Shown here: piece by piece, positions 1 through 5,564 of the stretch
Numbering within the stretch: the first letter of the stretch is position 1
Layout: each line of letters starts with the position of its first letter
Assembly (NCBI GenBank): GCA_002692605.1
Contig: NZLE01000100.1
Coordinates: 4,548-10,111 of the forward strand
DNA length: 5,564 bases
DNA from: Opitutia bacterium
GTDB lineage: Bacteria > Verrucomicrobiota > Verrucomicrobiia > Opitutales > Seribacteraceae
Direction of reading: 5' to 3'
Program-made: the position numbers and the translations under genes
The notes under the pieces: generated by a model
What the model was told of the DNA's origin: nothing
Database searches by the model: none
Seen by the model: only the letters and a program-made list of their open reading frames with translations

Positions 1-534
1 GCCGCGGACGCAAAATACTTGGAAGACGGCAGCAACAAGGGGCTGGTCAATCTCGGGAAAATCAATGCGCAGGATTTCACCCGCGCCGCCAATCAATTGA
101 TCGGTGATCTTCTTTCAAGTGGAGCTCTCGCCCAAGCTCCCTCCCAACCGGCGATGCTGCACGTCGGGCAAGTGCGAAACGACACCCAGACCTATTTCGA
201 TACCGATCTTCTGCTTCAGGGCATGAAGAGGGACTTACTGGCTACGAAGCGGGTGCTCATTTCCACGACGGCCGGTCCGGGAGGCAAAGGCTCGGATAGC
301 TATGCTCAGGAAGTACGCAAGGGACTTGAGGAGGATGAGAAAAAGATCAACCGGCCGAGACCCTACTTTTCCCTCTCCGGCAAGATCGTGGAGGAGACTT
401 CGCGCGTGGATGAGGTTACCCAATCGGATTTTTACTTTTTGATGACTTTGACAGAGATAAATTCCGGAACCGGAGTCTGGTTCGGTCGCGAGCTGATCAC
501 CAAGCAAGGCCGGCGGGGAGCGATCGGATTTTAA
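1..534 (+). CDS. LpoB-like penicillin-binding protein activator lipoprotein, 5'-truncated
   Basis: The reading frame is open from base 1 to the TAA at 532-534, giving 177 visible residues, so the true start and any lipoprotein signal peptide lie left of the window. The TTG at 19 is merely the first start-like codon and is unlikely to be real. The protein resembles the LpoB/YcfM family (PF13036). There is an amphipathic helix (DFTRAANQLIGDLLSSG), then a beta strand with the family's V-x-N-x-T pattern (VGQVRNDTQTYFDTDLLLQGM), and a central LSGKI strand. The end has the typical layout of a strand (DFYFLMTLTEI), a TGVWFGRELITKQG segment and a short tail. In E. coli, LpoB is an outer-membrane lipoprotein that activates the peptidoglycan synthase PBP1b; outside Gammaproteobacteria the partner is unknown. 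The family call is fairly secure, the function inferred. The gene converges on the methyltransferase gene with a 4-bp overlap. Confidence 0.72.
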   Translation, partial: AADAKYLEDGSNKGLVNLGKINAQDFTRAANQLIGDLLSSGALAQAPSQPAMLHVGQVRNDTQTYFDTDLLLQGMKRDLLATKRVLISTTAGPGGKGSDSYAQEVRKGLEEDEKKINRPRPYFSLSGKIVEETSRVDEVTQSDFYFLMTLTEINSGTGVWFGRELITKQGRRGAIGF

Positions 535-1745
535 GTTTCTCCCATCACCCGGGGGACGAACAAGGGGAGCAAGCGGTTTGCTTCCGTGAGACGTATTCTT
601 CCTTCTTCCGAAGCGGAGAACTCTCCCTCAATTTGGAGAAGATCTCCTCTCTGCAAACCAAGCAATTGATTCATCACCTCCTTCGATAAATCCCTTCTTT
701 GAAATTCGTAAAACCGTTCCCCGCCATTGGCCGCCATTCCGAAGAAGGAGATGGTTCCTTTTCTCTTTTTGACCGGACTGATCAAGCGCAGTAAATTTGG
801 AGTCTTTGGGACGGGTTCGGGACTGGTGCTTCCCAAGATGGAAAATCCGAACTTAACTTCACGAATTTCCAACCGAAGAGGGCGGTTCAAGCGTTCGACC
901 CTTTCCACCACGGGGTATTTTCTTACCTCGTGACTAAAGTATTTGCCGTTTTCCCGAGCCATGGGGCAGGGCATGCCGTTCCAATAGGGAGCCAAAATAA
1001 AAAGACCCTCTTCAAGCTCCTTCAAGCGGGCAACGGTTTGGTGGAGACTTCGGCAAATCTCCGATTCGGCGGGCTCGGTAAGGAGGAGGAATCCGCTCCT
1101 CTTAAGGCAGTTGGTGATTTCTTTCAGACCCTTGACCCGTTCCTCCAACTCCAGATCCTGCATGATTTCGTTAAAGGAGAATCCCATGAGAACGAGATCG
1201 TATCTTTGGGAAATCATCTTTGGCGAAGGGTTTCGTAGATCGTTCCTTTCCGTCTTGATCCGTGTATTCGGCCAAAGGTCAGCGCAACTGCGATGGAGAT
1301 CCTTGAGGTAGGCCAGGCTTTTGCTCGAATAATCAAAGGCATGCAATTCGAGCGGGTTGGCTATACGATTTTCTCTGAGAGCGTTCAGGCAAGCCAATCC
1401 ACTGGCGCCCGAACCGCTTCCGAGATCAAGGATGCGAATCGGTCCCTTGGCGGGTGGCGTCCATTGGCAAACCGAAAGAAGCTCGGCCAGAGCAAAGCGG
1501 GCGGCCATCCAAGTTCTCGAAAAATAGAAATTCCCATAGGCAAGGACGGAGAGGTCTCTTGCCCCATAGGCGGAAGCATCGAAGGAGCGCGCCTTGTTGA
1601 ACCGGTCGCTCTGCTCAACGATTTCCTGACGAAGCGTATTGAGTAATTTTTCCTCGCTCATTTCAGGCCAACGCTCCACCGCATGGGTCCACCACCACGA
1701 TTCCACTTCCTTTGGGAATGGAGAGAGCGTGATCGTTGGCTTCAT
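531..1745 (-). CDS. Rsm22-family class I SAM-dependent methyltransferase
   Basis: This 404-residue protein has a class I Rossmann methyltransferase core. Motif I is ILDLGSGSGAS (residues 105-115), the acidic ribose-binding position is in HAFDYS (D138), and DLVLMGFSFNEI (183-194) is the motif IV strand. The layout fits Rsm22/METTL17 (PF09243): an aromatic-rich N-terminal helical region with YFSRTWMAARFALAEL before motif I, then APYWNGMPCPMA (252-263), KYFSHEVRKY (268-277) and VKFGFSILG (298-305). A C-terminal basic beta segment follows (RKGTISFFG, about 328-336), ending RGDLLQIEG. Mitochondrial members assist small-subunit ribosome assembly; bacterial ones are putative rRNA methyltransferases, so the substrate is unproven. 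The family's cysteine motif is degenerate: in APCPH-x-CPM...WCHF only one cysteine (C260) remains. The ATG at 1745 has no Shine-Dalgarno sequence. The gene lies 86 bp downstream of eno on the same strand. A generic SAM methyltransferase is the fallback call. Confidence 0.7.
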   Translation of the reverse strand: MKPTITLSPFPKEVESWWWTHAVERWPEMSEEKLLNTLRQEIVEQSDRFNKARSFDASAYGARDLSVLAYGNFYFSRTWMAARFALAELLSVCQWTPPAKGPIRILDLGSGSGASGLACLNALRENRIANPLELHAFDYSSKSLAYLKDLHRSCADLWPNTRIKTERNDLRNPSPKMISQRYDLVLMGFSFNEIMQDLELEERVKGLKEITNCLKRSGFLLLTEPAESEICRSLHQTVARLKELEEGLFILAPYWNGMPCPMARENGKYFSHEVRKYPVVERVERLNRPLRLEIREVKFGFSILGSTSPEPVPKTPNLLRLISPVKKRKGTISFFGMAANGGERFYEFQRRDLSKEVMNQLLGLQRGDLLQIEGEFSASEEGRIRLTEANRLLPLFVPRVMGET

Positions 1746-1831
1746 GAAACGAAATTACCCAAGTTAGGGAGTATCGCCCGGGTCTTTACTCAACACAGAG
1801 GGTCGAGCTTGGGAAGTGGAAAACCGGAATC
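1746..1831. other. Short eno-rsm22 intergenic region
   Basis: These 86 bp separate the eno stop from the methyltransferase start; both genes are on the minus strand. I found no tRNA and no convincing -35/-10 pair for the methyltransferase gene. A TTGAGT element on the minus strand has no acceptable -10 at the right distance. The only structure seen is the hairpin at its eno end (1818-1843), listed separately. Co-transcription from the eno promoter is therefore plausible but unproven. Confidence 0.5.
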
Positions 1832-1843
1832 TTACAGTTTTCC
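1818..1843 (-). terminator. Hairpin across the eno stop codon (terminator-like, no U-tract)
   Basis: Read on the minus strand, GGAAAACTG pairs with CGGTTTTCC to form a 9-bp stem with one U-G wobble. The 8-nt loop, TAAGATTC, contains the eno TAA stop. The sequence after the stem (ACTTCCCAAG) is not U-rich, so it does not meet the usual definition of an intrinsic terminator. It could be a 3'-end stabilising or processing structure, a weak terminator, or chance. Confidence 0.3.
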
Positions 1844-3106
1844 GCCGTAGATTGCCTGATCTCCCAACTGTTCTTCAATCCGGAGCAGCTGGTTGTACTT
1901 GCAGATCCGGTCGGTTCGGGAAAGCGAGCCCGTCTTAATCTGACCCGCGTTGGTGGCTACGGCAATATCGGCAATGGTGACGTCCTCGGTTTCGCCGGAA
2001 CGATGAGAGATCACTGAGGTGTAGGTCGCTTCCTTGGCCATTTCCACGGCATCGAAAGTCTCGGTCAGGGAACCGATCTGGTTCACCTTGACGAGGATCG
2101 AGTTGGCTACGCCCTGGTCGATTCCTTTCTTAAGGAAATCAACGTTGGTGACGAACAGATCGTCTCCGACCAATTGGACCTTGTCACCGATGGCGTCGGT
2201 AAGCTTCTTCCATCCGTCCCAATCGTTTTCATCGCATCCGTCCTCGATGGAGCGGATGGGGAACTTGTTCACCAATTCCTCGTAGAAAGCGACCATCTCA
2301 TCGGAATCCCGTTCCGAACCGTCGCTTTTGCCGAAGACGTATTTTCCTTTCTCGGCATCGAAGAATTCGGAAGAGGCGACGTCGAGGGCAAACACGATCT
2401 CATCGCCGAGCTTGTATCCGGCTTTTTCGACTGCGACCGAGAGGGATTCCAAGGCGGCGACGTTGCTCGCCAAGTTGGGAGCAAATCCTCCCTCGTCTCC
2501 GACTGCGGTCGAAAGACCCTGATCCTTGAGAACTTTTTTTAAGGCATGAAAGATTTCGCATCCCATTCTCAACGCTTCGCGGAAAGAGGGCGCCCCGACC
2601 GGCATGATCATGAACTCCTGCACGTCGATGGGGGCATCGGAATGCGAACCTCCGTTGAGTACGTTCATCATGGGGACGGGCAAGACCTTGGAGTTGGGCC
2701 CACCCAAGTACTTGTACAAAGGCAAACCGCATGCGGATGCGGCGGCGTGGGCAGTGGCCATGGAGGCTCCCAGGATGGCGTTGGCTCCCAGAATCGACTT
2801 GTTGGGTGTCCCGTCCAAGTCAAGCATGGCTTGGTCCACTGCGGTTTGATCGGTGGCATCAAGACCGACCAGAGCCTCGGCTATCTTAGCGTTCACGTTT
2901 TCCACAGCCTTGGAAACACCCTTGCCCAAATAGCGGTCCTTGTCGCCGTCCCGCAATTCTATGGCTTCATGCTCGCCCGTGCTTGCTCCCGAAGGCACTG
3001 CGGCGCGCCCGAAAGCTCCTCCGCTCAATTCGACTTCCACTTCAACCGTTGGGTTGCCTCGTGAGTCAATGATTTCTCTGCCGTGTACGTCTATAATGTG
3101 AGTCAT
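1832..3106 (-). CDS. eno: Enolase (phosphopyruvate hydratase)
   Basis: Enolase interconverts 2-phosphoglycerate and phosphoenolpyruvate in glycolysis and gluconeogenesis; it is cytosolic, Mg-dependent and usually found in the RNA degradosome or as oligomers. The 424-residue length is normal. The N-terminal domain begins IDVHGREIIDSRGNPTVEVEV and carries the mobile loop SGASTGEHEAIELRDG (residues 39-54). The barrel has NGGSHSDAPIDVQEFM (H155, E164) and GDEGGFAPNL (E205). The Mg ligands are D242 (LDVA), E288 (IEDG) and D315 (GDDL). The enolase signature ILVKVNQIGSLTET (337-350) supplies catalytic K340, and SHRSGETED gives H368-R369-S370. All expected catalytic residues are present, so it should be active. 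The ATG at 3106 is the natural family start, although CACCCCAACAAACACC ahead of it has no Shine-Dalgarno sequence. It is transcribed divergently from proS. Confidence 0.98.
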   Translation of the reverse strand: MTHIIDVHGREIIDSRGNPTVEVEVELSGGAFGRAAVPSGASTGEHEAIELRDGDKDRYLGKGVSKAVENVNAKIAEALVGLDATDQTAVDQAMLDLDGTPNKSILGANAILGASMATAHAAASACGLPLYKYLGGPNSKVLPVPMMNVLNGGSHSDAPIDVQEFMIMPVGAPSFREALRMGCEIFHALKKVLKDQGLSTAVGDEGGFAPNLASNVAALESLSVAVEKAGYKLGDEIVFALDVASSEFFDAEKGKYVFGKSDGSERDSDEMVAFYEELVNKFPIRSIEDGCDENDWDGWKKLTDAIGDKVQLVGDDLFVTNVDFLKKGIDQGVANSILVKVNQIGSLTETFDAVEMAKEATYTSVISHRSGETEDVTIADIAVATNAGQIKTGSLSRTDRICKYNQLLRIEEQLGDQAIYGGKL

Positions 3107-3149
3107 GGTGTTTGTTGGGGTGTAGGTTCTGCAGGTGGAAACGGAAGGT

Positions 3150-3177
3150 ATGATGACTTTTGTGGGAATTTTGTCAA
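3150..3177 (-). promoter_or_regulatory. Probable sigma70-type promoter for eno
   Basis: On the minus strand there is a perfect TTGACA -35 box (3177 down to 3172), a 16-bp spacer and CATCAT (3155 down to 3150), which matches TATAAT at four of six positions. Transcription would start near 3143, leaving a leader of about 37 nt before the eno ATG at 3106. This placement is sensible for a highly expressed glycolytic gene. The -35 box lies inside a 17-bp palindrome, described separately. The -10 box is mediocre, so confidence is moderate. Confidence 0.5.
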
Positions 3178-3182
3178 AATTC
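3166..3182. promoter_or_regulatory. Perfect 17-bp palindrome, candidate operator
   Basis: GAATTTTG-T-CAAAATTC has two 8-bp arms around one central base with no mismatch. It covers the -35 box of the predicted eno promoter and lies about 98 bp upstream of the proS start. An odd-length perfect palindrome over a -35 box is typical of binding sites for dimeric repressors, but no regulator is encoded in this window. The A/T-rich arms make a chance match more likely than for mixed sequence. Confidence 0.4.
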
Positions 3183-3229
3183 TTCTAAAGTAGACTTCAA
3201 TGAATGATCTCTTGTTTCTCGCAATCCCG

Positions 3230-3242
3230 AACCGAATCGGTT
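3230..3242. repeat. 13-bp perfect palindrome in the proS leader
   Basis: AACCGA-A-TCGGTT has perfect 6-bp arms around one base, ending 21 bp before the ATG at 3264. As DNA it could be a protein-binding site; as RNA it would form a small 5-bp hairpin with a 3-nt AAU loop in the proS leader. Short palindromes of this size occur by chance, so the functional call is weak. Confidence 0.25.
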
Positions 3243-3263
3243 AAATCAGATATTTTCAAAATC

Positions 3264-4778
3264 ATGGGTAAGGTACGCAATGCAATCTCACCCACTCGTG
3301 AAGAGGATTATCCCGAGTGGTACCAACAAGTGGTCAAAGCCGCCGATTTGGCGGAGAACACACCCGTTCGCGGGTGCATGGTGATCAAGCCCTGGGGCTA
3401 CGGCATCTGGGAAAACATCCGTGACTCGCTGGATGGCATGTTCAAGGAAACGGGGCACAAAAATGCCTATTTCCCCCTCTTCATTCCAAAAAGTTTTCTT
3501 CAGCGCGAAGCGGAACACGTCGATGGCTTTGCCAAGGAATGCGCCGTGGTCACCCATTCCCGTCTCGAAGCGGATGCGGATGGAATCCTTCAACCTGCGG
3601 GGGAATTGGACGAACCCTTGATCGTCCGCCCGACCTCCGAGACCATCATCGGGGATTTGTTCGCCCGCTGGGTTCAGTCCTACCGCGATCTTCCTCTGTT
3701 GATCAACCAATGGGCCAACGTGGTTCGCTGGGAGATGCGACCGCGCCTTTTCCTGCGCACCGCGGAATTTCTCTGGCAGGAAGGGCACACCGTGCATGCG
3801 ACGCCCGAGGAAGCCATGGATGAAACCCGATTGATTCTCAAGCTGTACGCTGATTTTGCGGAGAATTGGTTGGCCATGCCAGTGCTCTGTGGGGAAAAGA
3901 CCGAATCGGAACGTTTTCCCGGCGCCGAATGCACCCTCTGCATCGAAGCCATGATGCAGGACCGCAAGGCTCTGCAGGCGGGAACCTCCCACTTTCTCGG
4001 ACAGAACTTTTCCAAAGCCTGTGGGATCAAATTCCAAAGCGAACAGGGTAGGGAGGAATTCGGATGGACCACCTCCTGGGGCGTCTCCACCCGGCTGATC
4101 GGCGGAATGATCATGACGCATGCCGATGATGACGGTCTGGTGGTTCCTCCCAAGGTAGCCCCCACTCACGTGGTGATCCTTCCGGTCACCCCCAAGGAGG
4201 AAACCCGCGAACAGGTCCTCCAATCCTGTCGGGAATTGGCCGAGCAGGTACGGTCTCAGGATTTCGCCGGCAGCGCCATCCGTGTGGAAATCGATGACCG
4301 GGATCTGCGCGGAGGCGAGAAGTACTGGGGCTGGGTGAAGAAGGGGATTCCGTTGACTCTTGAAATCGGACCTCGGGATCTCGAAAACGGCACCGTTTTC
4401 GTGGGGCGTCGCGATCAGGGCTCGAAGCGTGAGGGCATGGAACGGGAGGCGCTCGTGAACGGAGTCCGCTCCCTTCTTGAGGACATGCAGAAAAATCTTT
4501 TTGACCGGGCCCTTGCCTTTCGTGAGGAAAACACCGTAACCATAGACAGCAAGGATGACTTGTACGCCTACTTCACTCCCGGCAACCCATCGAAACCGGA
4601 AATTCATGGCGGATTCGCCCTGGTTCACTGGGATCGTGATCCTCAATGGGAGGAGCAGTTGAAAAGTGATCTTAAGGTCACGGTCCGGTGCATCCCCGAA
4701 GAACCCGGCGAAACGGGAACCTGCATATTCAGCGGAAACGAAAGTCCCGGGCGGGTGGTTCTTGCCAAATCCTATTAG
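3264..4778 (+). CDS. proS: Prolyl-tRNA synthetase, archaeal/eukaryotic-like type without editing insertion
   Basis: This class II synthetase charges tRNA-Pro with proline. From the ATG at 3264 it has 504 residues. It opens with the family's EDYPEWYQQVVKAADLAENTPVRGCMVIKPWGYGIWENI block. VRPTSET (121-127) is the proline/ATP loop, motif 2 is RWEMRPRLFLRTAEFLWQEGH (155-175), and motif 3 is TTSWGVSTRLIGGMIMTHADDDGLVVPP (269-296). The anticodon-binding domain starts near 300 (PTHVVILPVTP). No editing insertion lies between motifs 2 and 3, so it is the shorter ProS type 3. The C-terminal domain (about 430-504) ends in the usual aliphatic-Lys-aromatic (LAKSY), but the zinc cysteines of many relatives are replaced (ALVHWDRDPQWEE); only C476 and C487 remain there. 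An upstream in-frame ATG at 3204 would add 20 residues (MISCFSQSRTESVKSDIFKI) lacking family similarity, so 3264 is preferred. Neither start has a Shine-Dalgarno sequence. panC follows after 24 bp. Confidence 0.96.
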   Translation: MGKVRNAISPTREEDYPEWYQQVVKAADLAENTPVRGCMVIKPWGYGIWENIRDSLDGMFKETGHKNAYFPLFIPKSFLQREAEHVDGFAKECAVVTHSRLEADADGILQPAGELDEPLIVRPTSETIIGDLFARWVQSYRDLPLLINQWANVVRWEMRPRLFLRTAEFLWQEGHTVHATPEEAMDETRLILKLYADFAENWLAMPVLCGEKTESERFPGAECTLCIEAMMQDRKALQAGTSHFLGQNFSKACGIKFQSEQGREEFGWTTSWGVSTRLIGGMIMTHADDDGLVVPPKVAPTHVVILPVTPKEETREQVLQSCRELAEQVRSQDFAGSAIRVEIDDRDLRGGEKYWGWVKKGIPLTLEIGPRDLENGTVFVGRRDQGSKREGMEREALVNGVRSLLEDMQKNLFDRALAFREENTVTIDSKDDLYAYFTPGNPSKPEIHGGFALVHWDRDPQWEEQLKSDLKVTVRCIPEEPGETGTCIFSGNESPGRVVLAKSY

Positions 4779-4802
4779 GTTTCTCTCATTCTGTCTCTTC
4801 CC

Positions 4803-5564
4803 ATGGAAGTTCTTTCCACAGTATCCGAAACTCAAGCTCTCTCTCTGCGCTTGCAAAAGGAGGGTAGAAGCATCGGTTTCGTGCCCACCATGGGATATCT
4901 GCACGAAGGCCACCTTTCCCTGATTGATCTGATCCGGGAACGATCGGACGTCCTTATTCTTTCGATTTTCGTGAACCCGACCCAGTTCGGATTGGGTGAG
5001 GATCTTGAGAAATATCCCCGGGATTGGGAACGCGATCTTCAGCTTTGCAGGGAAAGAAAGGTCGACTTCGTCTTCGCTCCCCATGCGGATGAGATTTATC
5101 TTTCCGATGCCAGCACTTACGTTTCCGAGGAAGGAGTCAGTTCCGGACTGTGCGGGCAGGCCCGGCCCACCCACTTCAAGGGGGTCACCACCATTTGCGC
5201 CAAGCTTTTCAACCTCTGCCGGCCCACCTATCTGGCTCTTGGGCAAAAGGATGCCCAGCAGGTTGTGGTGCTCAAGCGGATGATTCGGGATCTTCACTTT
5301 CCCATCGAAGTGGTCATCGGACCCACCATTCGCGAAGCGGACGGATTGGCCATGAGTTCGCGCAATGCCTACCTCAACGAAAAACAAAGAGCGGATGCTC
5401 TTCTGCTCCACCGGGCCTTGGAAGCGGGAAGGCGACTGGTCGATGAAAAGGGAGTGCGCAGCGTCGATCGCGTGAAAGCCGAGGTGATGAACGTTTTGCG
5501 CACCGGCAGTTTCATTCGGGTCAATTATGCGGAAGTGGTCGACCGGGAGACCATGAAGATGGAA
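4803..5564 (+). CDS. panC: Pantothenate synthetase (pantoate-beta-alanine ligase), 3'-truncated
   Basis: PanC joins pantoate and beta-alanine, using ATP, to make pantothenate, the coenzyme A precursor; it acts in the cytosol. The frame runs open from the ATG at 4803 through the right edge, giving 254 residues of a family usually near 280, so only about 25-30 residues are missing. The nucleotidyltransferase HIGH-like motif is PTMGYLHEGHLSL (28-40), with H34 and H37 at the same positions as in E. coli PanC. Other family blocks are SIFVNPTQFG (54-63), YPRDWERDL (71-79), GQARPTHFKGVTTICAKLFN (118-137), ALGQKDAQQ (145-153) and the KMSKS-like READGLAMSSRNAYL (177-191). VNYAEVVD (240-247) begins the C-terminal domain. 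The start gives the normal family N-terminus. It lies 24 bp after proS on the same strand, with no promoter, terminator or Shine-Dalgarno sequence between, so co-transcription is likely. No panB or panD is visible. Confidence 0.96.
   Translation, partial: MEVLSTVSETQALSLRLQKEGRSIGFVPTMGYLHEGHLSLIDLIRERSDVLILSIFVNPTQFGLGEDLEKYPRDWERDLQLCRERKVDFVFAPHADEIYLSDASTYVSEEGVSSGLCGQARPTHFKGVTTICAKLFNLCRPTYLALGQKDAQQVVVLKRMIRDLHFPIEVVIGPTIREADGLAMSSRNAYLNEKQRADALLLHRALEAGRRLVDEKGVRSVDRVKAEVMNVLRTGSFIRVNYAEVVDRETMKME

Larger units (their letters stand above)
3107..3263. other. Divergent eno-proS intergenic region
   Basis: These 157 bp separate the divergently transcribed eno and proS. They hold the predicted eno promoter and two perfect palindromes (3166-3182 and 3230-3242). 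I could not find a good plus-strand promoter for proS: TTGTCA at 3171-3176 is a near-consensus -35, but no -10 lies 16-18 bp downstream of it. No tRNA or small gene is seen. An ATG at 3204 is in frame with proS and would extend it by 20 residues, but I treat that stretch as leader. Confidence 0.6.

Noticed and set aside
19..534. LpoB-like gene starting at the TTG at 19
   Set aside because: The frame is open to base 1, and a lipoprotein needs an N-terminal signal peptide, which is absent here. The gene is cut by the window edge.
727..1646. Plus-strand open frames of 66-117 codons antisense to the methyltransferase gene
   Set aside because: The minus-strand product has a clear SAM-binding motif and family layout across its whole length; the antisense frames have none.
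2174..3064. Several plus-strand open frames of 64-172 codons antisense to eno
   Set aside because: They lie wholly within the unambiguous enolase gene on the opposite strand and show no recognisable motifs or low-complexity-free protein pattern. They are shadow frames.
3171..3199. Plus-strand promoter for proS using TTGTCA at 3171-3176
   Set aside because: The hexamer is near-consensus, but the sequence 16-18 bp downstream does not resemble TATAAT. The similarity comes from the palindrome's minus-strand TTGACA.
3204..3263. In-frame N-terminal extension of proS from the ATG at 3204
   Set aside because: The extra 20 residues look unlike ProRS N-termini, the family normally begins close to the ATG at 3264, and the upstream ATG has no ribosome-binding site. 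The extension also covers the 13-bp palindrome.
3288..5411. A 707-codon open frame on the minus strand, antisense to proS and panC
   Set aside because: It is in exact codon register with both sense genes, so it stays open simply because the sense genes avoid TTA, CTA and TCA codons. It stops at 3288 exactly where proS uses a TCA serine codon. Its translation resembles no family, while both sense genes are unmistakable.

Overview
The window looks like ordinary chromosomal DNA from a bacterium. It holds five protein genes packed with little spacing: the end of an LpoB-like lipoprotein gene (+, cut by the left edge), an Rsm22-family methyltransferase gene (-), enolase (-), a type-3 prolyl-tRNA synthetase (+), and pantothenate synthetase (+, cut by the right edge). 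No mobile element, CRISPR array, tRNA or rRNA is visible. The LpoB-like protein, the archaeal/eukaryotic-type ProRS with a metal-less C-terminus, and the bacterial Rsm22 homologue together resemble what I recall from Verrucomicrobiota (Opitutales/Puniceicoccales type). That placement is an inference from remembered family patterns, not a computed phylogeny.

Layout: lpoB-like (1-534, +) converges on rsm22-like (531-1745, -), and their stop codons overlap within a single TTAA. Upstream of rsm22 on the same strand, across an 86-bp gap, lies eno (1832-3106, -). A hairpin spans the eno stop codon but has no U-tract, so eno and rsm22 may be partly co-transcribed. Between eno and proS is a divergent intergenic region (3107-3263). 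It carries a good minus-strand promoter for eno, a perfect 17-bp palindrome over that promoter's -35 element, and a second 13-bp palindrome closer to proS. proS (3264-4778, +) is followed after 24 bp by panC (4803 to the window end, +), probably in one transcript.

The genes cover housekeeping roles: cell-wall synthase activation (LpoB-like), small-ribosomal-subunit maturation (Rsm22-like, inferred), glycolysis (enolase), tRNA charging (ProRS) and coenzyme A precursor synthesis (PanC). They do not form one pathway. None of the four visible gene starts has a recognisable Shine-Dalgarno sequence. I see no clear novel multi-gene system. The points most worth a second look are the palindromes in the divergent promoter region and the degenerate cysteine motif of the Rsm22-like protein.
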